Below are positions 5,461 through 13,295 of a DNA stretch of 17,719 nt, one piece after another. The stretch's first letter is position 1. Each line of letters opens with the position of its first letter. Origin of the DNA: CAYWJT01 sp964458655 (GTDB taxonomy: Bacteria > Acidobacteriota > Aminicenantia > Aminicenantales > Saccharicenantaceae); NCBI GenBank assembly GCA_964458655.1, contig CAYWJT010000054.1:1-17719 (forward strand), in the 5' to 3' direction. The notes below the pieces were generated by a model. It did no database searches. It was given only the letters and a program-made list of their open reading frames with translations, and had not been told where the DNA came from. A program made the translations under genes and the position numbers.

Positions 5461-8400
5461 GTGAGCCTGAATTTTCTCCGGCGGACGGACGAGTTCCGGG
5501 GACTCGTCCGCCTGCTCGCCTCCGGCTCCCAAGCCCCGGTCTCGGTCAGGGGCGTCATCGAGCCCGCCAAGGCCTATTTCATCACGTCGCTGGCCGGGGA
5601 GATCGGCCGGCCCGTCGTCCTCGTCAGGCCGCTCTCGGCGCCGCTCGACGCCTTCGAGGAAAGATGCCGGTTTTTCGCCGCCGAGCTCGGCCTTCAGGTC
5701 GAGACCGTCTCCTTTCCGGCGCTTTTCGACAACCCCTATTTCGAGGTGCCTCCGGCCATGGACGCGGCGGCCAGGAGGATGCGGGCCTTCCGTGGGCTCA
5801 CGCGCCGGCCGCCCGACATCATGGTGACGAACCTGGCCGGCCTCCTGAAGCCTGTGCCGCGGCCGGCCGACCTCCGCTCCTATTTCCTGAGCCTGGAGCC
5901 GGCCGTCGAGATGGAGCGCGAACGCCTGCTCCAGCTCCTGGAGCGCTTCGGCTACGGCAGGACGGACATCGTCTCCATGCACGGCGAATACGCCTGGCGC
6001 GGCGGCATCGTCGACGTCTTCCCGCCCTGGGAGGAGAACCCGGTCCGCATCGAGCTGGCCGGCCCGGAAGTGGCTTCGCTCCGCCGTTTCGACGCGGCGA
6101 CCCAGCGCTCCGTGAAGAAGCTCGACGCGGTCGTCATCCCCTCCCTGCGGGAGTTCCCGGCGACCCCGGAGTTCGTCGAGAGCTGGAAGAGAGCGGCCCG
6201 GCGGCGCTTCCGCGGCTGCAGGGAGCTCGAGGCCAGGCTCGCGGGGCTCGACCGGGGTGACTACTGGCCGAACTTCCCGGTCGCGGCCCACCTCGCCGGG
6301 GAATACTTCGTCTCCGTCGCGGAATACCTGAAGGACGCCGTTTTCGTCATCGACCGCTTCGAGGAAACGGACGCCGAATGGGCCGGGACCCTCAAGGAGC
6401 TCGACGGACAGTTCGGTGAGCTCGCGGCCGAAGGCGCCGCCGCCCTGCCGCCGCGGGAGGTGTTCCTGACCGGCTTGATGGAAAAGATTTACAAGGGCGC
6501 CGTGCGGCTGGAGGAGCTCGACGCCGCGCGCCCCGGCAAAGCCTTCTTCTCCTTCGGCTTCCAGTCGGTGCCCAGGTTCGAGAACCGCATCCCGTTCTTC
6601 GTGCAGTACGCGGCCCGCCTGCAGTCGGAGCGCGACCTCTGCTACGTCTATTTCTCGAGTCCGGGCACGCGCGGCAAGCTGCGCCTCATCCTTGAGGAGA
6701 ACGGGGTCGCCTGCGCCGAGGCGGCCTCGGGCCGGGACGTGCCGCGGGCGGCCGAGCTCATGCTGCTGACGGGCCCTCTCGGCCAGGGCTTCGCCTACCC
6801 CCAGGAGAAAGTGAGCTTTTTCGCCGAGAGGGACATCTTCACCGAAGAACAGGCCGTGGTCGGCCGGGCCCCCAAGCGGCCGGCCGTCTCCAGCTTCCAG
6901 GACATCCGGGCCGGCGACTTCGTCGTCCACACGGATTACGGCGTGGGCGTCTTCCTGGGCCTGGAACGGGTCGAGGTGGAAGGCAAACCCAGGGAATTCA
7001 TCGAGATACTGTACCGGGACGGCGACAAGCTCCTGGTCCCGGTCGAGGACCTGAACCTGGTCCAGAGGTTCTCACGGGTCGAGTCCGAGGTGCCGGTCCT
7101 CGACAAGCTCGGCACCGGCAACTGGGAGAAGACCAAGGCCCGGGCCAGGAAGGCGGTCGAGCTCGTGGCCAAGGAGCTCGTCGAGCTCTACGCCGCGCGC
7201 AAGGCCCAAAAAGGCTTCGCCTTCTCGGCCGGCGACTGGGAGGAGGACTTCGACCGGACCTTCGAATACGAGGAAACGGAAGACCAGCTCCGCTCCATCA
7301 GCGAGGTCCGGACGGACATGGAGTCCGAGGCGCCCATGGACAGGCTGCTCTGCGGGGACGTCGGCTACGGCAAGACCGAGGTCGCCATGCGGGCCGCCTT
7401 CAAGGCCGTCATGGACGGGAGGCAGGTGGCCGTGCTCTGCCCGACGACCATCCTGGCCAGCCAGCATCTCAAGACTTTCCGCGACCGCCTGGTCCTCTTC
7501 CCGGTTCGGGTCGAGGGCCTGACGCGCCTCCAGCCGGCCGCCGAGCGCAAGGCCGTCCTGGAAGCGCTGGCCGCGGGCCGCGTCGACATCATCATCGGCA
7601 CCCACCGCCTGCTCTCCAAGGACGTCGTCTTCAAGGACCTCGGCCTGCTCATCATAGACGAGGAGCAGAGGTTCGGGGTGGCCCAGAAGGAAAGGATCAA
7701 GCAGCTCAAGACGAACGTCGACGTCCTGACGCTCACCGCGACGCCCATCCCCCGGACGCTGAACATGTCGCTTCTCGGGCTGCGCGACATCAGCATCATC
7801 GAGACGCCCCCGCGCGACCGCCTTTCGATACACACCGTGGTCACGCCCTTCAACGGCAGGCTGATCGCCTCGGCCGTCAGGCAGGAGCTGGGCCGCGGCG
7901 GCCAGGTCTATTACATCCACAACCGCATAGAGGACATAGACGCGGTGGCCGATTTCGTCAGGCGGCTCGTGCCCCAGGCCAGGGTGGCGGTCATCCACGG
8001 CCGGATGACGGGCGCCATGCTGGAAAAGCGGATGCTCGATTTCATCGAGCGCAAGTATGACGTCCTGGTCTCCACGACCATAGTCGAGAACGGCATCGAC
8101 ATCCCGCTCGTCAACACCCTCATCGTGGACCGGGCCGACACATACGGCCTGGCCCAGCTCTACCAGTTGAGGGGCAGGGTGGGCCGCTCCTCGCGCCAGG
8201 CCTTCGCCTATTTCCTGGTGCCGCCCTACTCCGAGCTCACGCCCCAGGCTAGGGAAAGGTTGAAAGCCCTCAAGGAATTCAGCGAGCTCGGCTCGGGCTT
8301 CAGGCTGGCGGCCAAGGACCTCGAGATAAGAGGCGCGGGCACCCTGCTCGGCCACAGGCAGCACGGCGCCATCGAGGCCGTCGGCTTCGACTACTACATG

Positions 8401-8904
8401 CAGCTTCTGGAGCAGGCCGTCCGCCGCTTCAAGGGCGAACCGGTCGAGGCCGTAAACCCCGAGATCCAGCTGCGGGTCGATATCAGGATACCCGAGGAAT
8501 ACATTCCCCAGACCAACGTCAGGCTCGGGCTCTACAAGAGAGCCGCTTCCGTCGAGGGCTTGGACGAGATAGACCGGATACGGGAGGAGATGCGGGACAG
8601 GTTCGGCCCTCCGCCCGCGAGCGTCGAGAACCTCCTGGGCTACGGGGCCGTCAAGTTCCTGGCCGGGCGGCTGGGCATAAGCAAGCTGGAACGCTCCGGA
8701 AGCCGCGTCTACCTCACGTTCCTGGCGGGATTGCCGCTGGACTGGTCGCGAATCCACCCCGTCCTGAAGAGGCACGGCGGCTCGTTCACCCCCCAAGGCG
8801 TCATGACCCTGCCCCTGACAGCTTCGGAGGACGGCCGCCTGCTTTTTGAAACCATAGCCGCCTTGATAGAGTTAACCAGATGTACTACAATGCCTTCGAG
8901 CTGA
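5461..8904 (+). CDS. mfd: Transcription-repair coupling factor Mfd
   Basis: This is a 1147-residue protein, essentially the length of E. coli Mfd (1148). Mfd binds RNA polymerase stalled at DNA lesions, translocates on upstream DNA, removes the polymerase and recruits UvrA for excision repair. Domains in order are a UvrB-homology region (~1-330), a linker, the RNA-polymerase-interacting CarD-like domain (~479-540, DFVVHTDYGVGVFLGLERVE), a RecG-type translocase, and the C-terminal TRCF domain (~1000-1110). Translocase motifs are intact: GDVGYGKTE (Walker A, ~633-641), DEEQ (733-736), TATPIPRT (~760-767), NGIDIP, and QLRGRVGR ending near 909. The start is GTG with no Shine-Dalgarno; a promoter -10 ends six bases before it, so translation is probably leaderless. 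Two envelope foldase genes follow in the same direction, ten bases away. It should be functional. Confidence 0.97.
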   Translation: MSLNFLRRTDEFRGLVRLLASGSQAPVSVRGVIEPAKAYFITSLAGEIGRPVVLVRPLSAPLDAFEERCRFFAAELGLQVETVSFPALFDNPYFEVPPAMDAAARRMRAFRGLTRRPPDIMVTNLAGLLKPVPRPADLRSYFLSLEPAVEMERERLLQLLERFGYGRTDIVSMHGEYAWRGGIVDVFPPWEENPVRIELAGPEVASLRRFDAATQRSVKKLDAVVIPSLREFPATPEFVESWKRAARRRFRGCRELEARLAGLDRGDYWPNFPVAAHLAGEYFVSVAEYLKDAVFVIDRFEETDAEWAGTLKELDGQFGELAAEGAAALPPREVFLTGLMEKIYKGAVRLEELDAARPGKAFFSFGFQSVPRFENRIPFFVQYAARLQSERDLCYVYFSSPGTRGKLRLILEENGVACAEAASGRDVPRAAELMLLTGPLGQGFAYPQEKVSFFAERDIFTEEQAVVGRAPKRPAVSSFQDIRAGDFVVHTDYGVGVFLGLERVEVEGKPREFIEILYRDGDKLLVPVEDLNLVQRFSRVESEVPVLDKLGTGNWEKTKARARKAVELVAKELVELYAARKAQKGFAFSAGDWEEDFDRTFEYEETEDQLRSISEVRTDMESEAPMDRLLCGDVGYGKTEVAMRAAFKAVMDGRQVAVLCPTTILASQHLKTFRDRLVLFPVRVEGLTRLQPAAERKAVLEALAAGRVDIIIGTHRLLSKDVVFKDLGLLIIDEEQRFGVAQKERIKQLKTNVDVLTLTATPIPRTLNMSLLGLRDISIIETPPRDRLSIHTVVTPFNGRLIASAVRQELGRGGQVYYIHNRIEDIDAVADFVRRLVPQARVAVIHGRMTGAMLEKRMLDFIERKYDVLVSTTIVENGIDIPLVNTLIVDRADTYGLAQLYQLRGRVGRSSRQAFAYFLVPPYSELTPQARERLKALKEFSELGSGFRLAAKDLEIRGAGTLLGHRQHGAIEAVGFDYYMQLLEQAVRRFKGEPVEAVNPEIQLRVDIRIPEEYIPQTNVRLGLYKRAASVEGLDEIDRIREEMRDRFGPPPASVENLLGYGAVKFLAGRLGISKLERSGSRVYLTFLAGLPLDWSRIHPVLKRHGGSFTPQGVMTLPLTASEDGRLLFETIAALIELTRCTTMPSS

Positions 8905-8914
8905 CCGGTTGGAC

Positions 8915-9910
8915 ATGTCCCTTCAAGCGAGGAACCCCGGATTTAAAGCCGCCGCTGCCGCCCTGGCCGCGGCCGCCGTCATTCTTCTGTCCGCCGGCTG
9001 CCGCAAGGGCGAGAGAAAGGCGGGCGGCCTGCTCGACAGCGAGCCGGTCCAGTTCCTCAAGTCCAAGCTCAAGAACGGTCCCGTCCTGCGCGTGGAGGGC
9101 AGGGAGTACCGCGACACCGACTTCGTGGCCTACGTCGAGAACATCCAGGGAGAAGGTGTGGAGCGGCTCTCGCCGGAGACGCTCAGCCGGCTGTTCGACA
9201 GGTTCATCGACGAAAAGATGCTTCTCGAGGCCGCCCGGCGGCGCAACATCACCCTCGACCCGGAGGAGAAGCGGCGCTTCCTGGAGAAGTCCGGCCGGCT
9301 GAGCGAAGAGGACAAAGCCGTCCCCGGAGGGGTGCCCGACGATTTCTTCGACGAGCTCATCGTCCAGAAATACATCAACGACATCGCGAGCGGGCTGACC
9401 GTCGAAGGCCCGGAGATAACGGCGTATTACGACTCCCACAAGAAGGACTTCCTCCTGCCGGAGCGGTTCCAGGTGAGCCAGATCCTGGTACCGACCGAAG
9501 AGCGGGCGGTCCAGGTCCTCAGGCGGCTCCAGGGGGCGGGCGAGGACGCTTTCCGCAAGGTGGCCAGGGAGGAGTCGAGCGGGCCGGAGGCCTCCCGGGG
9601 CGGCCTGATGGGCGTGTTCAAGCCCGGCGACCTGCCCTACGACATGGAAAAGGTCATAAACGCCATGAACGAGGGAACGGTCAGCCCGGTCGTAGAGTCG
9701 GCCTACGGATACCACATATTCAGGCTCGACAAGAGGTTCCAGCCGCAGCTCCGGCCGGAAAAAGAAGTGGCTGCCGTCATAAGGGCCAGGCTCCTGGAGC
9801 AGAAGGTCCAGGAGGCTGTCGAACAGCACGTCGCCGGGCTCAAGGAGACGCTGAGCTGGGAGAGCCTGCCCGCGAACCTATTCTTCAATTACCAGAGGTT
9901 GGAAAAATGA
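8915..9910 (+). CDS. PpiC-type (parvulin) lipoprotein foldase
   Basis: This is a 331-residue protein. I chose the ATG at 8915; a TTG at 8909 is the alternative, and neither has a clear ribosome binding site. A hydrophobic signal ends in LLSAGC, a lipobox with the lipidated Cys at residue 29, so the mature protein is membrane-attached in the periplasm. Residues ~45-160 form a SurA_N/trigger-like helical region (SRLFDRFIDEKMLLEAARRR). Residues ~185-275 form a parvulin domain: FQVSQILVPTEE, SRGGLMGVFKPGDLP, SPVVESAYGYHIFRLDKR. The first conserved parvulin His (usually xxHILV) is Gln here, while the C-terminal YGYHI His is kept, so isomerase activity may be reduced. Such proteins help outer-membrane or secreted proteins fold. 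It begins 10 nt after mfd and overlaps the next gene by four bases (ATGA), which indicates a single transcript. Confidence 0.9.
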   Translation: MSLQARNPGFKAAAAALAAAAVILLSAGCRKGERKAGGLLDSEPVQFLKSKLKNGPVLRVEGREYRDTDFVAYVENIQGEGVERLSPETLSRLFDRFIDEKMLLEAARRRNITLDPEEKRRFLEKSGRLSEEDKAVPGGVPDDFFDELIVQKYINDIASGLTVEGPEITAYYDSHKKDFLLPERFQVSQILVPTEERAVQVLRRLQGAGEDAFRKVAREESSGPEASRGGLMGVFKPGDLPYDMEKVINAMNEGTVSPVVESAYGYHIFRLDKRFQPQLRPEKEVAAVIRARLLEQKVQEAVEQHVAGLKETLSWESLPANLFFNYQRLEK

Positions 9911-10884
9911 AAAAAGTCGTCGCGCTCGCGGCCCTGGCCTCGGCCCTGGCCCTGCCCTGCCCGGCCCGCGGCCAGAGGGTCGTCGAGGAGATAGTTGCCA
10001 TCGTCAACGACGAGATCGTCACCCTGTCCGATTACCGGCGCGAGTTCGAGATCGCCGTCCAGCAGCTCCGGTCCCAGCAGCTCTCGTCCGAAGACTACAA
10101 CAAGTACTACGAGGCGCTCAAGAAGCAGCTGCTCGATTCCATCATCACGGACATGCTCCTGATGCAGCAGGCCAAGGAGAAGAACATCAACGTCAAGGAG
10201 CAGCTCAAGACCATAATCGAGAACATCAAGAAGGAGAACAACCTCCAGTCGGACGAGGACCTGAAGAGGGCCCTGGCCCAGCAGGGCATGTCCTACGAGG
10301 CCTTTACCAAGCAGTACGAGGAGATGCTGCTCAAGCAGGCGGTCATCTTCAGCGAAATAGAGAGCAAGATAGCGCTGACCGACGCCGAGGTCATAGATTA
10401 TTACAAGAAGAACCAGGAAGAGTTCCGGGTGCCGACCGAGTACAAGCTGCGGGCCGTGTACCTGTCGGAGCTCGAGTGGCATGGGGAGGCGCTCGAGAAC
10501 CGGAAGAAAGAGATAAGCGACAGGCTGGCCGCCAAGGAGAGCCTGGCCGACGTCGCCGGCGAGCTCTCCGACCCGCCCCTCCGGGAGTCCAAGGGAGACC
10601 TGGGCGAAGTGGCGGAGACGTCGCTCGACCCCGAGCTGAGGGAACCCATCAAGAAGCTCAAAGTCGGCGAGGTCAGCCCCTGGATAAAGGCCAAGACGGG
10701 CTGGTACCTCATCCAGCTCGAGGAAAAGAAGGACAGCTTCGTCAAGCCTTTCGAGGAAGCCAAGGCCTCGATCGAGGAGAAGATCTTCAACAGCCGGCGC
10801 CAGGCCAAGACCGAGGAATTCCTGAAGAGCCTGAAGGCCCGCAGTTACATCAAGATCCTGAACCCCAACCCGCTGGATTTTTGA
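9907..10884 (+). CDS. SurA-like periplasmic chaperone / peptidyl-prolyl isomerase
   Basis: This is a 325-residue protein translated from the ATG that overlaps the previous stop (ATGA), with AGAGG nine bases upstream. Residues 1-22 form a signal peptide ending near PARGQ. Then comes the SurA_N signature VVEEIVAIVNDEIVTLSDYR, followed by a long charged helical region (to ~155). A parvulin-like domain spans ~173-275 (YKLRAVYLSELE ... SKGDLGEVAE ... LKVGEVSPWIKAKTGWYLIQLEEK). Neither usual parvulin His is visible (AVYL in place of HIL, GWYLIQL in place of GyHI). In SurA the chaperone function lies mainly in the N- and C-terminal helices, so chaperoning without isomerase activity is likely. The pairing with the preceding PpiC lipoprotein suggests two stages of outer-membrane protein handling. 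It ends 24 bp before the convergent decarboxylase gene. Confidence 0.9.
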   Translation: MKKVVALAALASALALPCPARGQRVVEEIVAIVNDEIVTLSDYRREFEIAVQQLRSQQLSSEDYNKYYEALKKQLLDSIITDMLLMQQAKEKNINVKEQLKTIIENIKKENNLQSDEDLKRALAQQGMSYEAFTKQYEEMLLKQAVIFSEIESKIALTDAEVIDYYKKNQEEFRVPTEYKLRAVYLSELEWHGEALENRKKEISDRLAAKESLADVAGELSDPPLRESKGDLGEVAETSLDPELREPIKKLKVGEVSPWIKAKTGWYLIQLEEKKDSFVKPFEEAKASIEEKIFNSRRQAKTEEFLKSLKARSYIKILNPNPLDF

Positions 10885-10908
10885 AGCGCCCGCCGGCCCG
10901 AGCCCGCC

Positions 10909-11457
10909 TCAGGTCTCGATCACCAGGACGGCCGCGGCCAGGACCGTCGTCCACAGCCCCGGGCTCCCCTCTCCGACCTGGGTTATGCTCCTGGTCCTGA
11001 GGGACATGCCGTTCGAGACCTGGAATCCCTTCTTGAGGGGCTTCGAGTCCCTGAGCTTCTCGCCCATCTTGGTGGCCAGCATCTCGGCCGCCAGGTATTC
11101 GGTGTGGAGGCCGGCTTCCTTTTCCGAGCAGCCGAAGCCCTCGTGCTCCGCCAGATAGCCGTAGTGCCCGGGGTCGTTGGGCACGGCGATGCCTATCGAG
11201 GCGGAGATGACGCGGCGGGCTTCGTCGGTCGAGTTCTCGCTGAGGACGACGAAGACCACCTGGCCCGGCTTGAGCAGCTTCAGCCCCTCCTCCCTGGAAA
11301 CGAGCCGGCATTGAGGCGGGAATATGCTCGATACCCGGACCAGGTTGAACGGCGATATCGCGGCCTCGCGGAGCGCCCGCTCGAAGCTGACCAGCTTTTC
11401 CCGGTGCTGCCCGCGTCCCCTAGTCAAGAAAACCTTGGTCGGCAGGAAAGTGTTCAT
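10909..11457 (-). CDS. Pyruvoyl-dependent arginine decarboxylase
   Basis: This is a 182-residue protein. I prefer the ATG at 11457 (GGAG eight bases upstream) over the TTG at 11460. The enzyme converts arginine to agmatine and CO2, the first step of one polyamine route. The proenzyme cleaves itself before a Ser, which becomes the pyruvoyl group. The match is close: FLPTKVFLTRGRGQHREKLV at the N terminus, NLVRVSSIFPP with the self-cleaving Ser43-Ser44 pair, LKPGQVVFVVLSE, and ASIGIAVPND followed by GYLAEHEGFG, where Glu104 corresponds to the catalytic acid near 'SEH' in the Methanocaldococcus enzyme. The C terminus is hydrophobic. The length is normal for the family. This type is common in archaea and scattered in bacteria. 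It lies 25 bp after a lipoprotein gene and is probably cotranscribed with it. No other polyamine gene is in the window. Confidence 0.92.
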   Translation of the reverse strand: MNTFLPTKVFLTRGRGQHREKLVSFERALREAAISPFNLVRVSSIFPPQCRLVSREEGLKLLKPGQVVFVVLSENSTDEARRVISASIGIAVPNDPGHYGYLAEHEGFGCSEKEAGLHTEYLAAEMLATKMGEKLRDSKPLKKGFQVSNGMSLRTRSITQVGEGSPGLWTTVLAAAVLVIET

Positions 11458-11482
11458 CAACTCTGCTCCGAGCGGCCCGGCC

Positions 11483-12013
11483 TTATTTTTTCGGCGGCTC
11501 GACCGGCTCCGGCTCCTTGAAGTCTATTATCCGCGCGATGTCGTAAACGCCCAGCAGGGCGAATTCCGAGCCGTGGGAGCGGGCGTAAAGACGGACCTCC
11601 ACGGGCTTCCACCCAGGGTTCTCCTCGATGCCCTTGACCGTCTTGCCTTCCACCCCGAAGTTGCTGGTCAGGGTGATGACGTCGCCGGTCTCGCCCGGCG
11701 GCAGGGCCTTGCTCCTGATGGCGGCCAGGAAGGAGTCGCCCAGGTTCTCGGGGTCGCCCTTGAAGTTGAAGACGGCGTTGAAATTGACGTAGGTCAGGGG
11801 CCGCGTGCCGACGTTCTTGACCCGGAAAGAGATCTGCGGCACGAGGATGAGGCGCTGCGGCCAGGGCTGGTAGTATTTCGAGACCCACTTGGTCTGGATA
11901 TCGACGACCTCGATGGAGTTCTTGAGCTCCTCGGTGGACATGGACTTGCATCCGGCCTGGGACGCCAGCGCGAACGCGAGCGCCAGGACGATGATCACGG
12001 GGCTCTTTTTCAT
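11483..12013 (-). CDS. Lipoprotein with a beta-sandwich-like domain, unknown function
   Basis: This is a 176-residue protein. The start has a strong GGAGGAG a few bases upstream. The signal sequence ends in the lipobox ASQAGC with Cys22, so it is a lipoprotein. The following 120 residues look like one beta-sandwich: ILVPQISFRVKNVGTRPLTY, then VNFNAVFNFKG, then LPPGETGDVITLTSNFGVEG. 'rvkN.g..pl..v...avF' with a later 'lpPGe' loop recalls LEA14/FxLYD-type domains, though I cannot confirm a family. The C terminus is Pro/Glu-rich (EPEPVEPPKK). It has its own promoter upstream, just past the end of yibQ, and is followed after 25 bp by the arginine decarboxylase gene. Nothing in the sequence explains why an envelope lipoprotein and that enzyme are paired. 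Confidence 0.8.
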   Translation of the reverse strand: MKKSPVIIVLALAFALASQAGCKSMSTEELKNSIEVVDIQTKWVSKYYQPWPQRLILVPQISFRVKNVGTRPLTYVNFNAVFNFKGDPENLGDSFLAAIRSKALPPGETGDVITLTSNFGVEGKTVKGIEENPGWKPVEVRLYARSHGSEFALLGVYDIARIIDFKEPEPVEPPKK

Positions 12014-12037
12014 GCTCTCCTCCTTACGAACGACTCC

Positions 12038-12066
12038 ATGATACAGAACGGCGCCCGATTATTCAA
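12038..12066 (-). promoter_or_regulatory. Promoter of the lipoprotein - arginine decarboxylase pair
   Basis: On the minus strand, TTGAAT (12066-12061), a 17-bp spacer and TATCAT (12043-12038), with initiation predicted near 12031 and a leader of about 18 nt. It lies wholly between the yibQ stop (12087) and the lipoprotein start, so this pair can be expressed apart from the envC cluster. Confidence 0.6.
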
Positions 12067-12086
12067 TCGGAGTTTGGCCCCGGGCT

Positions 12087-13295
12087 TCAGTTGACCAGGC
12101 GGGAAAGCGGCACGGCTTCCAGGCCGTAGGCTTCGAGTTCGCCGAAGCTCTTGCGGAGCACCTCGAGCGTCTCGGGGAAGGGGTGGCAGATGCCGACGGC
12201 CGAACCCCTTTGCCGCGCGGTCCTGAATAGCTCGACGAGCCGGCCGCGGATGCGGCCGCGGTCCTCGTCGGCGTCGAGGAAGACGTCCCTCTCGGCGGCC
12301 GGGACGCCCAGCTTGCGGGCCTCGAGGTAGGCCACCGACTGGGCGGTCGTCCGGCTGTCCAGGAAGAAAAGGCCGGCCCGCTTGACCGCGCCGAGCAGAA
12401 GGCGCACGGCTTCGGGCTCGGTGGTGAAGCGGGAGCCCATGTGGTTGTTGACGCCCACCGCGAAGGGCACGCCAGCCAGGGCCTCCTCGAAGCCGGCCTC
12501 GATCTGCTCCGCTGTCATGCCGGTCGTGAGCAGGCCGTCGGAGCCCCCCAAAGCGTCATGGTTGTTGAGCGATTCGAGCGGCAGGTGGAGGATGACCTCG
12601 AGGCCGCGCTCGTGGGCCCTGCGGGCGGTTTCGACCGCCAGGGGAGTCCCGGGAATGACGGCCACAGTCACGGGATGCTTCAGCTCCAGGAGCGCCTCGA
12701 GCGCTTCCAGGCTCTCGCCCATGTCGTCCATGACCAGGGCCACCCGGCCCCTGGGCGGCTCGGGCGGCTCGGGCTCCTTGGCTTTGGGCGCGGCCGCCTT
12801 AGCGGCCGCCTTGGCGGGCGGCGCTTTCGCTTCCACGGCCGCCGACAATTCGACCGCCACTTTTTCCTTGCCGCCCCGGGCGATTTCCCAGGACATCGTG
12901 CGGAAGCCGCCGCTCTCCGAAACCGCTCTCGGCGCGAACTCGACCCCCAGGCCGCGCAGGCTGGTCTCGAACGCTTCGGCCAATCCCTGAAGGCCGGCCG
13001 CCGCGGCCTCTGCCCTCAGCCTTGTGACGCCCGCCTTTTCGCCGGAAACCGAAACGGCGGCCCGTCCGATCCCGGCGGCCTCGAGCGCTCCGAGGACGAC
13101 GTCCCGCAGGGGCTGCTCGGCCCGAACGCGGCCGCCGGCCCCTGCCCCGACGAAAATGAACGACGGCTCTCCCTTTTTATAGTTGATGTAATCAAGCGCC
13201 GCTGTGCAGGCGACCGCCAGCGCCGCCAGGATGACGACCAGCCGGTGGAAGAGGTCGAGCCGCGGGCTTTTCCACCGGAACGGGTTGGGTTTCAT
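12087..13295 (-). CDS. yibQ: Divergent polysaccharide deacetylase (YibQ family)
   Basis: This is a 402-residue protein. Its ATG overlaps the preceding stop (ATGA), which indicates translational coupling. Residues ~17-37 are a membrane anchor. A variable periplasmic region (~45-150) follows, then an Ala/Lys/Pro/Glu-rich linker (156-181), then the catalytic-type domain. The domain shows the YibQ set of motifs: VALVMDDMG (185-193), HPVTVAVIPGTP, VILHLPLES (234-242), VNNHMGSRFT (282-291), FLDSRTT (311-317), DVFLDAD (337-343) and GICHPFPET (368-376). Family members adopt a carbohydrate-esterase-4-like fold with Asp and His metal ligands and are found next to envC in many bacteria. Their substrate is not settled, with peptidoglycan or a surface glycan being usual guesses. 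This gene is the last of the envC cluster. The motifs look intact, so it may be enzymatically active. Confidence 0.9.
   Translation of the reverse strand: MKPNPFRWKSPRLDLFHRLVVILAALAVACTAALDYINYKKGEPSFIFVGAGAGGRVRAEQPLRDVVLGALEAAGIGRAAVSVSGEKAGVTRLRAEAAAAGLQGLAEAFETSLRGLGVEFAPRAVSESGGFRTMSWEIARGGKEKVAVELSAAVEAKAPPAKAAAKAAAPKAKEPEPPEPPRGRVALVMDDMGESLEALEALLELKHPVTVAVIPGTPLAVETARRAHERGLEVILHLPLESLNNHDALGGSDGLLTTGMTAEQIEAGFEEALAGVPFAVGVNNHMGSRFTTEPEAVRLLLGAVKRAGLFFLDSRTTAQSVAYLEARKLGVPAAERDVFLDADEDRGRIRGRLVELFRTARQRGSAVGICHPFPETLEVLRKSFGELEAYGLEAVPLSRLVN

Noticed and set aside
5266..6930. 554-codon open frame antisense to mfd
   Set aside because: It mirrors the GC-rich mfd codons, is rich in Gly/Arg/Glu/Ala without motifs, and mfd is unmistakable on the other strand.
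7072..8796. 574-codon open frame antisense to mfd
   Set aside because: Shadow of the translocase region, with no start signal or domain.
8885..9829. 314-codon open frame antisense to the PpiC-type gene
   Set aside because: Shadow frame; the plus strand has a lipobox and a parvulin domain.
11324..12094. 256-codon plus-strand frame across the decarboxylase and lipoprotein genes
   Set aside because: It spans two convincing minus-strand genes and their promoter and has no recognisable motif.
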